Below, one piece after another: positions 48,801 through 60,596 of a stretch of 64,000 nt of DNA. The translations under genes were made by a program, and so were the position numbers. Below the pieces are notes generated by a model, which did not search any database, was not told the origin of the DNA, and was given only the letters and a program-made list of their open reading frames with translations. Source of the DNA: Lasioglossum baleicum (Eukaryota > Arthropoda > Insecta > Hymenoptera > Halictidae); NCBI RefSeq assembly GCF_051020765.1, contig NC_134930.1, forward strand, positions 10,106,001 to 10,170,000. Direction: 5' to 3'. Within the stretch, counting starts at the first letter, position 1. Every line of letters begins with the position of its first letter.

Positions 48801-48948
48801 CGTTTCCAGGCAAGAAAAAGCTCGCGATGGCCCATGCAATAGGGTAAACCTTAGCTCTATACCTGCTGAAATTTTTTGTGCGAGATTTTTTTTTACACTG
48901 CTCCACAGTGTTGCGATCAATGCTAATTAGCTGGGCAAAACTCATAAC
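45860..48948. other. No gene recognised
   Basis: 46050-46620 and 48430-48940 are CpG-rich with open frames of 75-102 codons on both strands and no recognised motif. ACAGGGTGTCTCAAAATTAC at 47658 is a mariner-type end without a visible partner. Confidence 0.45.
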
Positions 48949-49159
48949 TAGACAGCGGATCTTTATGCAAAATACAAATGTTGTACACTGATTGTGGGAA
49001 GCAGGAATAACAATAAAAATTGATTTCATCCCTTAACGATTTTGTTACATTAAAAGCAACATTATAACATTCTTGTGTGTGTGAATTTTTAAAATTTTTT
49101 ACTATTTTATATTTCACGCAACGAATTTCTTCATCAAATGCATAAAGATCCGCAGTCTA
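48949..49159. mobile_element. 211-bp TAGACTGCGG-family MITE
   Basis: Ends are TAGACAGCGGATCTTTATGC and the mirrored GCATAAAGATCCGCAGTCTA. Perfect 8-bp target duplications CTCATAAC flank it (48941-48948, 49160-49167). The 8-bp duplication places the family with hAT-type elements. Confidence 0.88.
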
Positions 49160-49167
49160 CTCATAAC

Positions 49168-50744
49168 GTAATTCCGTTAAAAAATGTCTGGACAGTAAGA
49201 ATATTAACATTTCTCTGTCGGTAAAACTCCCATAGTCTTTTTCGTCGGCAGAATCGTGCAGGCATTTTGAATTCTTATGTATATGTGTTATATATCGGTA
49301 TAATTTTATTTTGCCGTGTAAATCATATACAATAGGTTAACTAATAATATTATTTAAGAAAAGGTCAAATTGTATAACTTCTTTTGCCGGACTCGGCCGG
49401 ACTTGCTTCTTTCATAGTTTTGAAGAATACTTATTTCAAAACAATGATACTAAATATCGTTCACCCGTTTTGGCCCGTTAGTCATTTATATCATTTTTTA
49501 GAAAAGACATGGAGTATGCCACTATTTCATGTGGTATTGAAATTGACGATAGAAAGTTTACAGAATATGCACTTCAGACTTATTCACGTATTTAAACAAA
49601 AACTATAAAATATTTAATTTATGCTATTTTCACAAACGTTACAATTAATTGTTATATTTGTCCATTTTAAATAAATGATATAATTCGTTTAAATTCATGT
49701 AGTTTTTATATACACTTGTCATGATTTCTGAGAAATAAAGCGTTATCACTACAAGAGAACACAAAAATTTGAATTTTGTCCACCTAGAATCGAGGAATCG
49801 ATCACTGTGGCGACGCGAACTTTTCCGTTCGTTCGCTTCGAATTATCGAATTTACAGAACGGAAATGCTCCGGCGAACTTCTCCAATATCTTTTTCGGCC
49901 GTTATAAAATTCTTAAGAAAGTCGTAGCAGCTCGCTGGACGCATAAAACACAAAACATCCTTCACCACTTTCGGGCAGGCCGCGCGTCGCTACGCTAAGT
50001 CCGGAAAGTAGCTTCGGGCTTTCGAAAGTTTCGCGGGCCGCGGGACCTTGTGGACAAATGCGAAACGGTGAACTTGTACTACACGGTGCAACATCAAGTG
50101 ATAGAAATCTCGAATGTGCAGGACGCTCTTGGGGGGAAAAAAAGAAAAGCACGACAAAAATGTTTGTGAGCAGTCGTCGGGAGCGTTTGTGTACGGGTTC
50201 CGAGAACTTTACCTTGTCGTCCGTTGTTGCGTGTGCAGCCCCTGTTGTTTCGCTACATGTGTCGAGTCGTAATGAGTCAGAAGTAACCGAGTCGTTTCGT
50301 AGTCTCTGTAGAGCTCGCAGTTAGCCCCACGGGGAATTATGGTTTTTAAAGGGGGATGAACACGGGAAGTTGGGAGAACTTGTGCGTATATTACGAGAAT
50401 GATGGATAATATTCCTTGCGTAACTAGATTGCAGATAATTGTACACTGAAATATGCCAATTAAATGTTAAGCCTCACTGTGGTCTGCCTGAATCGTTTAT
50501 GTCCGGAACGAAATTTCACTCTTGAGGATTTCTCTTTCCCATCAATGCTACAAATGTGTACCGTTCCAACGCTCATACATACATTATAATATTAAAGTAG
50601 GAACCAACAATTTTTTAGATTTTCTGAACGCCGAAAACAGTAAAAACAGTAGTCGTAGACATAATAAACGACCCAGATCGCATGGTAAAAATTCGGAAAA
50701 TTATTATTTATCTACCGTGCTGAATTTTATTTAGTAAATTAAAT
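49168..50744. other. No gene recognised; CpG-rich island at 49780-50340
   Basis: Several overlapping short frames occur on both strands; nothing resembles a known family. Confidence 0.45.
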
Positions 50745-50820
50745 GGGGCCTATTCACGATCAATCATGTTGCGCAATAGGCATTATTTTAAGCACAATGC
50801 TTGATCGTGAATAGGTCCCT
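50745..50820. mobile_element. 76-bp short inverted-repeat element
   Basis: GGGGCCTATTCACGATCAAT is mirrored by GCTTGATCGTGAATAGGTCC. A very short MITE or the collapsed ends of a longer one. Confidence 0.6.
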
Positions 50821-51957
50821 TAACTCTCCTAATATGTCAAAAAATCTCAACTCGTTTAGATCAATTTTAAAAGAAACTTAGTACTTTTTGTCATGGGGGA
50901 TTGTCTAGTCTGAATTGAATCGAACATGTTGCTAGGATGTTAATCGATTTCCAGTATTTACGACGGCGGGTAGAAATTGACCTGTTTCGCAGAAAAATCT
51001 TTGCATCGTCGTCAGTATCTGTAAGAGCTCCGAAGTGGTTGGACCTACGCCAACATCAGGGCCGATGCACTTCCGCATCTGTCCCAGCGTATCGATCGGT
51101 TGGTCATCCCATCAGTGAACCCTCCAAGGTAATGCTAATGGTCAATTGCTTGCCAACACTTTGTCCAACTTTCACTTGGCCGTTGCAATGTTATATCAAC
51201 GATCGAAAGGTTGGGAAATAATCGTGGAGCTTCTATTATTGTGTAAAATGTGTATTCCGCTTAAGAGCATTACTCAATTGTCCGGCTGGATAAAATAGTA
51301 TTTTAAATAGTAAAGAGTAAATAATCATATCTATTTTATAAAGTATGCGTACAACTTTGAGGATAAAATATTTTATTTAATACAGTAATTTTTGAAAATA
51401 GTATTTTATTTTAAGAATATTTAAGATATTTTTTTCTTTTGTCTTTATTTTCAATTTCAATTTTAAATATTATTACTGAAAATAATGGTTCGAACTCACA
51501 ATAGATTTATGAATATACATAGTTTCCTAATGATAAGACATACACTGTATGTTTATCAACAAATAAAGAATTTTTAGTTTAGATTTTCTATATTAATGCA
51601 TAAAAAAACAGAGGTCACCTTAAAATAAATATATAATTTATTTAATATAAATAAATAAGAAAAAATAATGATATACAGGGTGTCCCAAAATTTCTGTTAC
51701 ACGGGATATCTCGATTTATCCATCACATTTATAAAAAAATACTTCCAATGAAATTTGTATGGTTTTCAGAGCTATATAGAAAGGTGCATTTTTCAAATAT
51801 TTTATTTGACGCGTTGAAGGTCATTTGAAGGTCAAGTTCACTTTTTTAAAATGGAAGCATAATTTTTTTTATTATACCAACTTATTCTACGAGAAAAAAA
51901 CAAATAAGTTTTATTCGAAACATTTTTTAATTCGACATCAACTTTTTAAGTTATTCA

Positions 51958-52053
51958 ATGCGTTTTTGATTACTGAATAACCCCATTTTTGTATTATCGA
52001 GAAATGAGAACGCGAATCCCGCACCCTTGCAATCCTGGAAAAGGGAGTCCTGC
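51958..52053. mobile_element. Half copy of the 44818 foldback MITE
   Basis: Carries the right arm only (TTTTTGTATTATCGAGAAAT, then CCGCACCCTTGCAATCCTGG) and ends AAAGGGAGTCCTG. It is flanked by another TE fragment beginning ACAGGGTGTCCCAAAATT (51676). Confidence 0.7.
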
Positions 52054-52885
52054 TCCCTCAAAACTACTCCAAGTAAATTCCAACTCCCTCAAGAAAATTG
52101 AAATTTTTAAGGTTTAAGATCTTTTTTACTTCGTGACAACTATCATGTCGTTTCCCGTGCCACCAACGAAACGATTTTCCAGACTTGCGTGTGAATAATT
52201 CCCAGAACAGATGCTGTCCTATTAAAAACGTTTCGCCAACGGCGCGGCGGTGTACCAACTTTTCTCCCATTTCGTCTACTTTTCCGCGTGTCGCAGAAGT
52301 TTCTGCTTGAAAAACTGAATAGCCCGCGTCTGCGTGGAGGTGAGCAAGTTTCTCATGGATATCGCGGGGAACACAGTTAAAACGGAGTTTATAAATACGA
52401 GGAGAGAAGCGAGTCTCTTCTGCGTGCTATGAGTTAACAATTACGCATGGTACTCTGGAGGGTATTCTCCCGCGGTAACCACAGCCGGAACACGGCTAAC
52501 CGGGAGAAATCGCGAGATTGCTTATCTTAGGATTAACATCGGGTTGCGTTAAGACCAAATTGCCTCGAATTTGCCCGAGAAAAACAGTGGATCTCACCGC
52601 AGACTGGTTGCCTGTTGCGTGCTACCGTTTTCTTCCGCTTTCCCTTTTCCTTCTTTTCCTTTTCATCTTCGTAAATAAGCGCACATAATTATTCGAACGA
52701 CTGCGGACGGTTAATGGATACGTCCACTATACTTGTAACTGCAATGCATTCGCAACCTTCTTGTAAATATTGCTTGAACGATCTCTTTTCAATCGTCCAA
52801 TATCTATCATTAACGATTTCTTTATTATTTTATCACTAAAATGCATAAGTATAGGTACATACTTAAGTTTTGTTTGCACTAATTA

Positions 52886-52988
52886 CACTGTCCAACAAAA
52901 GTTGCAACTCTTTTTATGTTTCCCAACTCTATAAGAACTCTATAAGAACCACCCAAACAGTAATTGTGGAACTGGTGTTGGACAGTGG
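52886..52988. mobile_element. About 100-bp MITE with CACTGTCCAAC ends
   Basis: CACTGTCCAACAAAAGTTGC at the left and GTGTTGGACAGTG at the right; TA occurs beside each end, as in mariner-type insertions. An internal CTCTATAAGAA is repeated. Confidence 0.6.
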
Positions 52989-53036
52989 TATAGCTTAAAC
53001 AATATTTTGATTCTCGTCGAACGTCTTTTATTATTA

Positions 53037-54034
53037 CCACGCTTATATTAGCTTGCCGTGTCGTTGTTGTATGCGTAAAATCTTGTAATCGAATTTTAAA
53101 CCACTTCTCGATGAGCTAGAGACTTGAAACTTTAAAGAAAGCTCAAAACTGGATGACAATGCAATAGTTAAAAAACAAATTTAAAAATAAAACTGTGCGT
53201 TTAGGAGAAAAAATGTTTAATATTAACCGTCACACCTCGCTGTGCGACGCTCGGTAGTGCGTCATCGCGTTCAGCGATCCCCGCTCCGCGCGCCAGCGCT
53301 CCCTACTCCACTACGCGTTCCCACTCCGACTCAGTGTGGCCAGATGAGGTTGCCGGCAACCTCATTTCCCCCTCCACCTTATCCCCTTCCACTAATCCTA
53401 TTCCACCGTTCAGTCCCTATCGCGCACGCGCAACGTGTCTTCCATTCGCCTCACTCTGCCTCATTGTATTCTCGTCGCGCAACGTGTCACATATTACTCT
53501 GGTCATCAGAGAGGGGGTACTTGTATTCCCCCGATTCCTTTTCGATTACCCCTGTCTGGACTGCTCCGACTAATCCCCACTCCACTGTCCCACTTCGCAC
53601 CGAAGGAGCTCGGTGTGGAGCTCCGTTCTTTCAGTTCCATTTCGTACAATTTCGGACTCCATAAAGAGACGCCGCGCCGCGCCGCGCCGTCTCTCAGAGT
53701 CATCCCCTCATTCTATCTCGCGTATTTCCATCTCTTGCGTTTCTATATCTTACTATTTCATACCAGTGTTTTACTATATCTTGCGTTCCATTTAAAAAAG
53801 ACTAAAAAGGAGAAAATTAAAAAATATATATAAAAAAAACTTCTTAAAAACCACGCTTATATTAAAATGCCCTAAAAAGGAGAAAGTAACTTTTTTTATA
53901 CATTAGTGACTATAAATAAAAGCGTGGAGCGCTAAACTATGTTGACGTAATCTTCGTGGGCGCTCTACGCTTTTAGACTAATGTCTAAAAAAAAATTATT
54001 TTCTCCTTTTTAGTGCATTTTAATATAAGCGTGG
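53037..54034. mobile_element. About 1-kb repeat with CCACGCTTATATTA ends and a foldback 3' part
   Basis: It starts CCACGCTTATATTAGCTTGC and ends TAATATAAGCGTGG. A third, inward end CCACGCTTATATTA at 53851 makes 53851-54034 a smaller palindrome inside it. The 5' 650 bp recur at 63605-64000, including the C-rich stretch with the GCGATCCCC and GCGCGCCAGCGC blocks. The 140-codon frame at 53242-53664 is part of this repeat and is not a host gene. Confidence 0.8.
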
Positions 54035-54628
54035 TTTTAAAAAGTTTTGTTTATATATTTTTTAAATTAACGTTCATTAAAAAACGCCATTTCAATAACG
54101 CTGCAATCTTTCCTCCAATTGGAGATTAAAACAGTGTTAATTATAATATTGATTAAAAGTTATTCGCGTAAAAAATAACATTGGACGGATTTTTGTACGT
54201 AACTTCCAAAGGCAGGATAAAGTGTGAAATCTCTGTCGGTCGAATTGTTATGAATGGTATCGCGGGGTTCATATTTTGAATTACTGTGTTGCGGAAGTTC
54301 CTTAATTACTATGTCGAGGAAGTTTGTTTCGCTAACTCATCGTTCACTGCCGAGGAAATATTCCGCAAAATATGAGACAGGAATTGAAAATTTCCTCGTT
54401 TCTTCTTATACTGAAATGAAAATGCTACGATTTTGTTAAATTGCAAGCTGTGCAGTATTCAAACTCAAACTTTCTTTATTATATAAATACCTAGAATTAA
54501 ATACCGTCAAATTTCCCGCTGTGGACGGTTTAGATTAATGAATTGATGACTCGGTTTAAGTTCAAAATTTCAACACGACCATTTTGGAAATATGGCGCAG
54601 GATGAAATTTTTAAAAATATTGATTATA

Positions 54629-54708
54629 TTAGGTTGGGGAAAAAGAAATCCATTATTTTTACGTTATCTCAAGCGGAGAAATGATGGATTTCTTTTTCCC
54701 CAAACTAA
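54629..54708. mobile_element. 80-bp mariner-type mini-element
   Basis: TTAGGTTGGGGAAAAAGAAA at the left and TTTCTTTTTCCCCAAACTAA at the right, flanked by TA on both sides (54627-54628, 54709-54710). Almost nothing remains between the inverted repeats. Confidence 0.85.
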
Positions 54709-56060
54709 TATATATTAAAAAATATTTTATATAATAAGATTATAAATATTAATTATAAATTACGTACCGATTTACACCAATACGATGACCTTCAGTCATC
54801 AATTGTGTATACAAATGGTTTATAGTGTCTTAATTGTAGAGCGAATTTTTTAAAAGTTACATTTGCAAAAGAAGTACATTTGCGGTGTCATTAAAAAATG
54901 TGTGTGTTCTAGTAAGCTCATAACGAGTAAATGGAGTATTGTTCATCGAAAATACAAATTTTCTGCATTATTTCCTATAATATTTCCTTATCTCGTAAAC
55001 AATGTTTTCACTATCTTCTGTAGAGTTCGCTGTTTTATATTTTTCCTATAAACGCGTAAAATCCTCAGTCTATTAATGACCGAATAATCTTAAAATCAAC
55101 ACTTGCTTGCACTGGAAAGAATTTGGAAAGTCTCCATTACAAAGGCCGGTTTAAACTTCGAACATTCTTTCCTTTCTGATCTCTCATTCCTTATTCAACG
55201 AGTATAATTCGGTTTCGCAGTCGAGAATCCATTTAATTTGCTTAGTTATAAATGAGTTTCTTAGGACGTCCCAGTAATTTTCCCGTCCCCGTAGAGTGTT
55301 TTAATGACATCGTAAAATGAGAATACTTGGTTCCTCCAGCTTTAACGTTACCATAAAACTCCTTCGAGCTTAGTCCTGCTAACTTTTTCAGTCTGCTACG
55401 TAAAGAGAGACTGTCAATTGAGAGGTTTTCGTGACACAGATAAACCATTTCGCAAGCCTATTTAAGGACCAACTGTGCATCAGACCGTACTAATTAGTCC
55501 GCTGGATATCTAATTACTACTATGAAAAGAGTTTTCATAGGTTTTCATTAGGTTGCAAGACGCTCTTTCAAATTTTTATTAAACTTTCGACCGATCGAGC
55601 ATGTGGTGTGTTGCTACCAGAAACTATTCGCGCGGAAGTATTCGGATGAGCAGCTTCATCGAAACGTTTCGAAGCTTTGTACTAGCTAGTGTTTGAAATG
55701 CAACCGCATAGTTTCATTTGCCGACATTTTCGACCGCACGGCGGCGGCGTATCCTTTTATTTGTAGCAGAAATAGAAGCAAACGCAAAATAAAACTGTTC
55801 GTCATTTCGGATCAACTGTTCTGCATTTTGTGACCGGTCTCACAATTTTATTTAAACCTTTTCACAATTTTCAAATCGCGTTTTCTACAGAGTGACCGTC
55901 GTAAAGGTACCGAAGTAAAAATTTCCACTCAATTTGTGCTCCCCTCCCCTAATCTGGCAACTCTGCCGGGATTACCTCGATCAAACTGGAAAGAAGGTAG
56001 AAATAAATTTCAGATTAATTTTTCACAAGATACAGATATTTTGACTGAGATTTACAGAAG
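54709..56060. other. 3' flank of gene D and upstream unique DNA; no gene recognised
   Basis: 55080-55800 is CpG-richer. The 68-codon minus frame at 55242-55448 has no recognised motif. A possible polyadenylation signal for gene D lies at about 55848. Confidence 0.4.
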
Positions 56061-59000
56061 TTAGACTGCATATTTTTTAATCCAATCGATGTACGATCCG
56101 ACGCGCGTGTACACTGACGGATACACTGTGTCGGCACAGTGGTATGACCAGGATACGAGTCCTACAAGTTTTCCGTGTACCATCAAAGGACCACCGGAGT
56201 CACCCTAGACATACGAGAACATGGATCAATAAATATTATATTTCATGTAGAAAACTATATACAGTGGGTAACGAACGTATTCCAACGACGCCCTTTAAAA
56301 CTGTATAACTGTTTTATAATTGTACCAAACGACCTGATTTTTTTATAATCAATTAGATGTAGGTTTATGAAATGATGTGCAGAAAAGATTTTATGTGCAA
56401 AAATAAAGAAGGCATTTTTTAAAACTTTTTTCTATTTGGGCATACAGATGCTGGAAATTTCATCGAAATCGGTTGACGCAGGAAAAAACGACACGCATCG
56501 AAATCGATTTTAAGCAGAAACTCTCATCAAAAGTCGTGTAAAACTATGATTTTCACCATTTTTAACCGCTTGTAGCTCGTGTATATGTTAATCGATTTCG
56601 AAAAGTATATTTTAAATTTTCGTTAAGATTCCAAATCAAAATGTTTTAAAAAATGCCTATCTTATTTCTGCATGTAACCTTGTAAATTATAATGTTTGGA
56701 AAATCTTTTTTCATATCATTTCGTAAACCAATGCTTCTAATTGATTATAAAAAATCAGGTCGTTTGGTACAATTATAAAAAAATTATTGTGTTTTAAAGA
56801 GCGATCGAATACATTCGTGTTACCCACTGTCTATTAATAATTTATTTGACACGAGCATGTTAGGAAAGAGAGCACTGTTAATGTTAATGAGCGACATAAA
56901 TGCTACAAATGTAAATTGTAAAATTCAAAATATCCAATGTAAGATGAAAAAATGTATTGGTCAAAATATACTGTTTAAAATTTTTCTAACAATGCACACG
57001 TTTATTCTACGTTTGATTTGATTAAATAATGAGCTTTAAGAGCTTACCGAAAATGTCGTTTAAAGCATTTCAGTTGTATTATAAAAAGAATGAAGGGATC
57101 ACTTCTGCGAACCCGAAAAATTGCTCCCACTTTACGCGATCATAACTCCGTCAAAAATTGCTGTATCGATATCGCTAAACAATGGTTTGAAAGACTGAAA
57201 CCTCTAGTTTCAGATGCCCTGTTTCAAATTGTAGCTATGTTGCTTTTTACAAAGTTATAGCGAGATGAAGGCAACATAGCAACAACGCGATTTATCAAAG
57301 AAAATTTGTTTCTCCCCGTGTGATGTTCCAAAGTTGCACAAAATTTTTGTTAACCGTCAATGTTGTCTTTATCGCGCTGTAACTTTGTAAAAAACCAACA
57401 TAGCAACAATTTGAAACGGAGCATCTGAAGCTAGAAGTTTCAGGCTTTCAAACCATTGTTTAACGATATCGATACAGTCATTTGTGACGGATTTATGAGC
57501 ACGTAAAGTGGGAGCAATTTTTCGGGGTCACAGAAGTGAATTCCTTAATTCTTTTGAGTGGTCGAAATTTCTATAAAGTCACTGTGTTTTGTGCCCGTGC
57601 GAAATCAATACGGGCCGGTTTATGTACTTCTTTAAGGCCTGGTTTACGTTGTATTTTTGTCCAGAAGAATTTAAAAGTTGTTGCACACGTCTTGTTGTTA
57701 CTGGGAGCTCCATTTCAGCTCGAAATTGTGCTGCATTTTTCCTTCCCTTAGCTGTAGACCTCATTAATATTGAATGTTGTCTCTTTGACTATTTTTTATT
57801 ACTACCTTTAAGATGATTTTTTCCGTAATTTTCACGTAAATTGATATAATTATTAATCACAGTATATGACACAGTATATCACAATATATTTTCTTAGCAA
57901 TTGGGGCGCGATTAGAGCAGCCCATATCTTTATAAGCATCGATTGATGCTTTTTCTTCGCTTGTTAGTATACTTTTCCTCTCGGCATTCTCATACACGTG
58001 AATCAAATTATAACAAACAGGATTTCTGTGAGTTCTAAAACTAATACTTTTAGAATATTCGCAGTTTTTCGTAGTTCTCTGGTCAGAATACAGAGAAACA
58101 CTAAGTGACTTTATAGAAACTTCGCACTTGTGTTCTGCACCACACAGAAGAAAATGAAAAAAAAGGTAAATAGTAAACATAGCGGTCTAGAGTACGCAGT
58201 CCCTCTATCCAAGTGTCTACAAGGCACAAGACCAGATACGATAAATCAACAAAAATGGTGATATTTTTAAAATATCTATGAAAAAGAAGATGACTCTATA
58301 GAAATTTCGACCACTGTAGTTCTTGCAAAAGTTGACAATCTTTTATTAAAACTTTCACTGAAGAATTCCAAATATAAAAAACTGACCTTGCAATGTCCCC
58401 TAACAGCTGTTGGATCATATGCACACAGATGTGTGGCATAAATATTCTGGGAGTCTTTGTAAGTGTCTCTGCAGTACTCCTGGCTGGCGATTGTGATGTT
58501 GACCCAGTGAAGAATTTTCGTCCTATCACCGTCGTACTGAGGGTATCATCAATTTTTCCACGTTAAAATTCGCGGATTATTCTGACACAAGTTAATTACC
58601 TGTTCTTTAATCCAGAACGAAATGCATTGGAATATTTACCGCGAGTCTGCCGAATCCCGAGACTATGGCTTCGTCATTAGCTTTAACGACTTCTGAGGGG
58701 GTTGGCAGGGGAACGAAAGATATTAGAGCGGATTTCACGAAACGAGGTTTCACCTGTATAAAAAATTGACATCATTAATCACGGTAACTGACGGGCGAGG
58801 GGTAGTTCTCGATTAGGAATTTCTTATAATGTTTGCGTATAATTACGTAACATCGAATTATTACCGAAATCGACATTAACTTCAAATTATTTCTATCTTC
58901 TTCTTGCTTATCTTCAATTTTTTTCAGTTTGCATAAGCATCCGCACTCTAAACGCCAGCGGCGGACCGTTAATTTTGGGGCCCTGGGTTAACGCACTGTT

Positions 59001-60533
59001 TGGGGCCTACCCAATTAACCCAAATTAACTCAAGTACTAAAAATGTTGTTTGTATAATTTATATTTTCTTAAAATTTAATTTAAATTGTTTTTATTTCTA
59101 TCATTTAACCGCAAAGAGGGCTCTGGGCTGCAGCCAGAGTTGGGCAAAAATTTAATCAACGGTTGACGAATAAATTTCTACTTCAATCGTTAATCGCAAT
59201 TAACATTTAAACTCCTACTTTAGTCGTTGATTGCGGTTAACAATTATATTCTTTTCAATTGTAATCGATTAACTGCTGAAATTTCGAAATGAAATACGGA
59301 ATCAAAACTGTATGCATACTGAAAAGATGTAAACTGAGAGTTTTTTTGTTGAGAAATATTTGTGTCGATTCTCCATCTCCGCTCTCTGTCTCTCTCTCTC
59401 TCCCTCCTTATTACAATTTATGGATAAACCGTGTGGCGATTAACTTCAACAATTGATTAAATCAGTCTCTCCGATTTTTTGATAATTTCTTCTTTTAATC
59501 AACGATTGACGATTAACTTCATCAATCGATCGAATCAATCGTTCATTTTCCAATGATTACCTTTTTTCAATCGTACACATTAATCAATCAATCTTGGTGA
59601 AAATTTTAATTGATCAACGCCCAACTCTGGCTGCAGCCCGTACACACTATGTATGAAGTGTACCTTGATCAAAGCGATGTCGTTCACCCACGAATCCGAG
59701 GCGTTGTATTTGTCATGATAATAGATCTTCTCGGCAGAATGTATCGAATTTGGTTGCGTCAGATCGACTGTACCAGCAACAATTCTCATGTCCTCGGGCG
59801 ATTTACTGTAAACAATATTAAACTTTATTTCGAGACCTGTCAAAATTAATGAAATTTCTATTGAAGTTATCTCGAGCTTAAATTATGTTAAATTTGTTTG
59901 TTCCACTTGCCTGACTACACAGTGAGCGGCTGTAATAACGTAGTCCGCGTTCAAAATCGATCCACCGCAAAAATGGCTCGACGAGAATACGGATTGAAGG
60001 GAAACCTAAGAAGAATTTTACTAATTTCAGAAGCTATAATGATATTATTAGTAACAGCTTCACTGTGTCGATTAGAAAAAGATCGTATCGTGATCATTTT
60101 TTTGTATCACACTCACTTGATAAGGAATTTGTCCCGGTTTCGCTACTGTTCCATTTATGATCCTTGACTCAAGTTCACCTGTAACAATTATTCACAATAA
60201 AAATTTTAAGTCATTGTCTTGTTTACCAATTTACAGATAGTAAACATTTCTGGATACTCCAGTGTGCAAGACTACCAATTTCTTTAGTCACCCCGTTACA
60301 CGGTTTCAATAAAAATATTTTTTGAACCTTAATTTCGAGGAAGATAATGTGGGTTTTTCGAGAAAACAACGATAGATGTTGGAAACAGGCTTCTAATGCA
60401 CGTTGCAATATCAACCAAAGTCACTTGATAAGCTTCTATCTTTCGAACGGGTAATTAATAGATAAACACGACTGCCACACTTACAATTAGCCACAGCAAA
60501 AATTAGTGGAAGGAAGAAAATAAGCGACATCAT
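56061..60533 (-). CDS. Secreted S1-family serine protease D, diverged paralogue, 7 exons, 251 aa
   Basis: Exons: 60485-60533, 60117-60178, 59911-60005, 59664-59805, 58640-58753, 58387-58536, 56061-56204; stop TAA. Intron positions and phases match A to C, so it is a paralogue 25 kb away in the same orientation. The signal peptide begins MMSLIFFLPLIFAVAN, with two adjacent ATGs (60533 and 60530). The propeptide is very short and ends ESR, followed by IING, so cleavage is after Arg22. The triad His65, Asp111, Ser207 is intact. The pocket is odd: Gly189, His190, Lys192, Ser216 and Ser226. The usual SGWG motif is SGFG (Phe150). Two N-glycosylation sequons are visible (NGT at 25, NIT at 167). Intron 3 uses a GC donor. 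Intron 6 is 2.2 kb and packed with three transposon insertions. Splicing is inferred from conserved phase and frame; exon 6 has one codon fewer than in A to C. Confidence 0.88.
56262..56829. mobile_element. 568-bp foldback MITE in intron 6 of gene D
   Basis: Ends CAGTGGGTAACGAACGTATT and AATACATTCGTGTTACCCACTG are inverted matches. The arms share ATTGTACCAAACGACCTGAT and AATCAATTAGA. A TA precedes the left end, but the right-hand copy is altered. A related single arm is at 39720-40137. Mariner-type ends are suggested. Confidence 0.85.
57087..57554. mobile_element. 468-bp foldback MITE in intron 6 of gene D
   Basis: The left end AGAATGAAGGGATCACTTCT pairs with the right end AGAAGTGAATTCCTTAATTC. 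The arms share CGAAAAATTGCTCCCACTTT and TAGCAACAA. Lies between the 56262 foldback and the Tc1 remnant. Confidence 0.85.
57556..58316 (-). mobile_element. Internally deleted Tc1-like transposon in intron 6 of gene D
   Basis: Ends GAGTGGTCGAAATTTCTATA and TATAGAAATTTCGACCACTG are terminal inverted repeats; TA follows the right end. On the minus strand it codes in broken frames for the N-terminal helix-turn-helix part of a Tc1-type transposase (LTSEEKASIDAYKDMGCSNR near 57930-57990, then RVQQLLN and further blocks to 57580). The catalytic DD-E core is missing. The right end stands 70 bp from exon 6. Confidence 0.8.
59135..59629. mobile_element. 495-bp hAT-like MITE in intron 4 of gene D
   Basis: Ends are CAGAGTTGGGCAAAAATTTA and CGCCCAACTCTG. 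Perfect 8-bp target duplications GCTGCAGC lie at 59127-59134 and 59630-59637. The interior repeats ATTAATCAATC/GATTGATTAA motifs and contains a CT-rich microsatellite. The right end lies 34 bp before exon 4 of gene D. Confidence 0.9.
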
Positions 60534-60562
60534 CTTGTAGGCGCAAATGATTTACTTTGTGT

Positions 60563-60596
60563 TTCTGCTGATATTAAATCGGCGCATTTATATACT
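60563..60596 (-). promoter_or_regulatory. Core promoter of protease gene D
   Basis: Minus-strand TATATAAAT (60587-60595) is followed about 25-30 nt later by ATCAGCAGAAA, a plausible initiator, then a leader of about 35 nt to the ATG at 60533. The initiator differs from the CAGTCTG shared by A, B and C. Confidence 0.5.

Larger units (their letters stand above)
50821..53036. other. No gene recognised
   Basis: CpG-richer at 50940-51190 and 52060-52640, AT-rich in between. Holds the half MITE at 51958, a mariner-type end ACAGGGTGTCCCAAAATT (51676) and the small MITE at 52886. Confidence 0.45.

Noticed and set aside
53242..53833. 140- and 132-codon open frames in a C-rich stretch
   Set aside because: The sequence recurs at 63800-64000 as part of a dispersed repeat, the frames overlap in several phases, and the Pro/Ser-rich translation reflects base composition.
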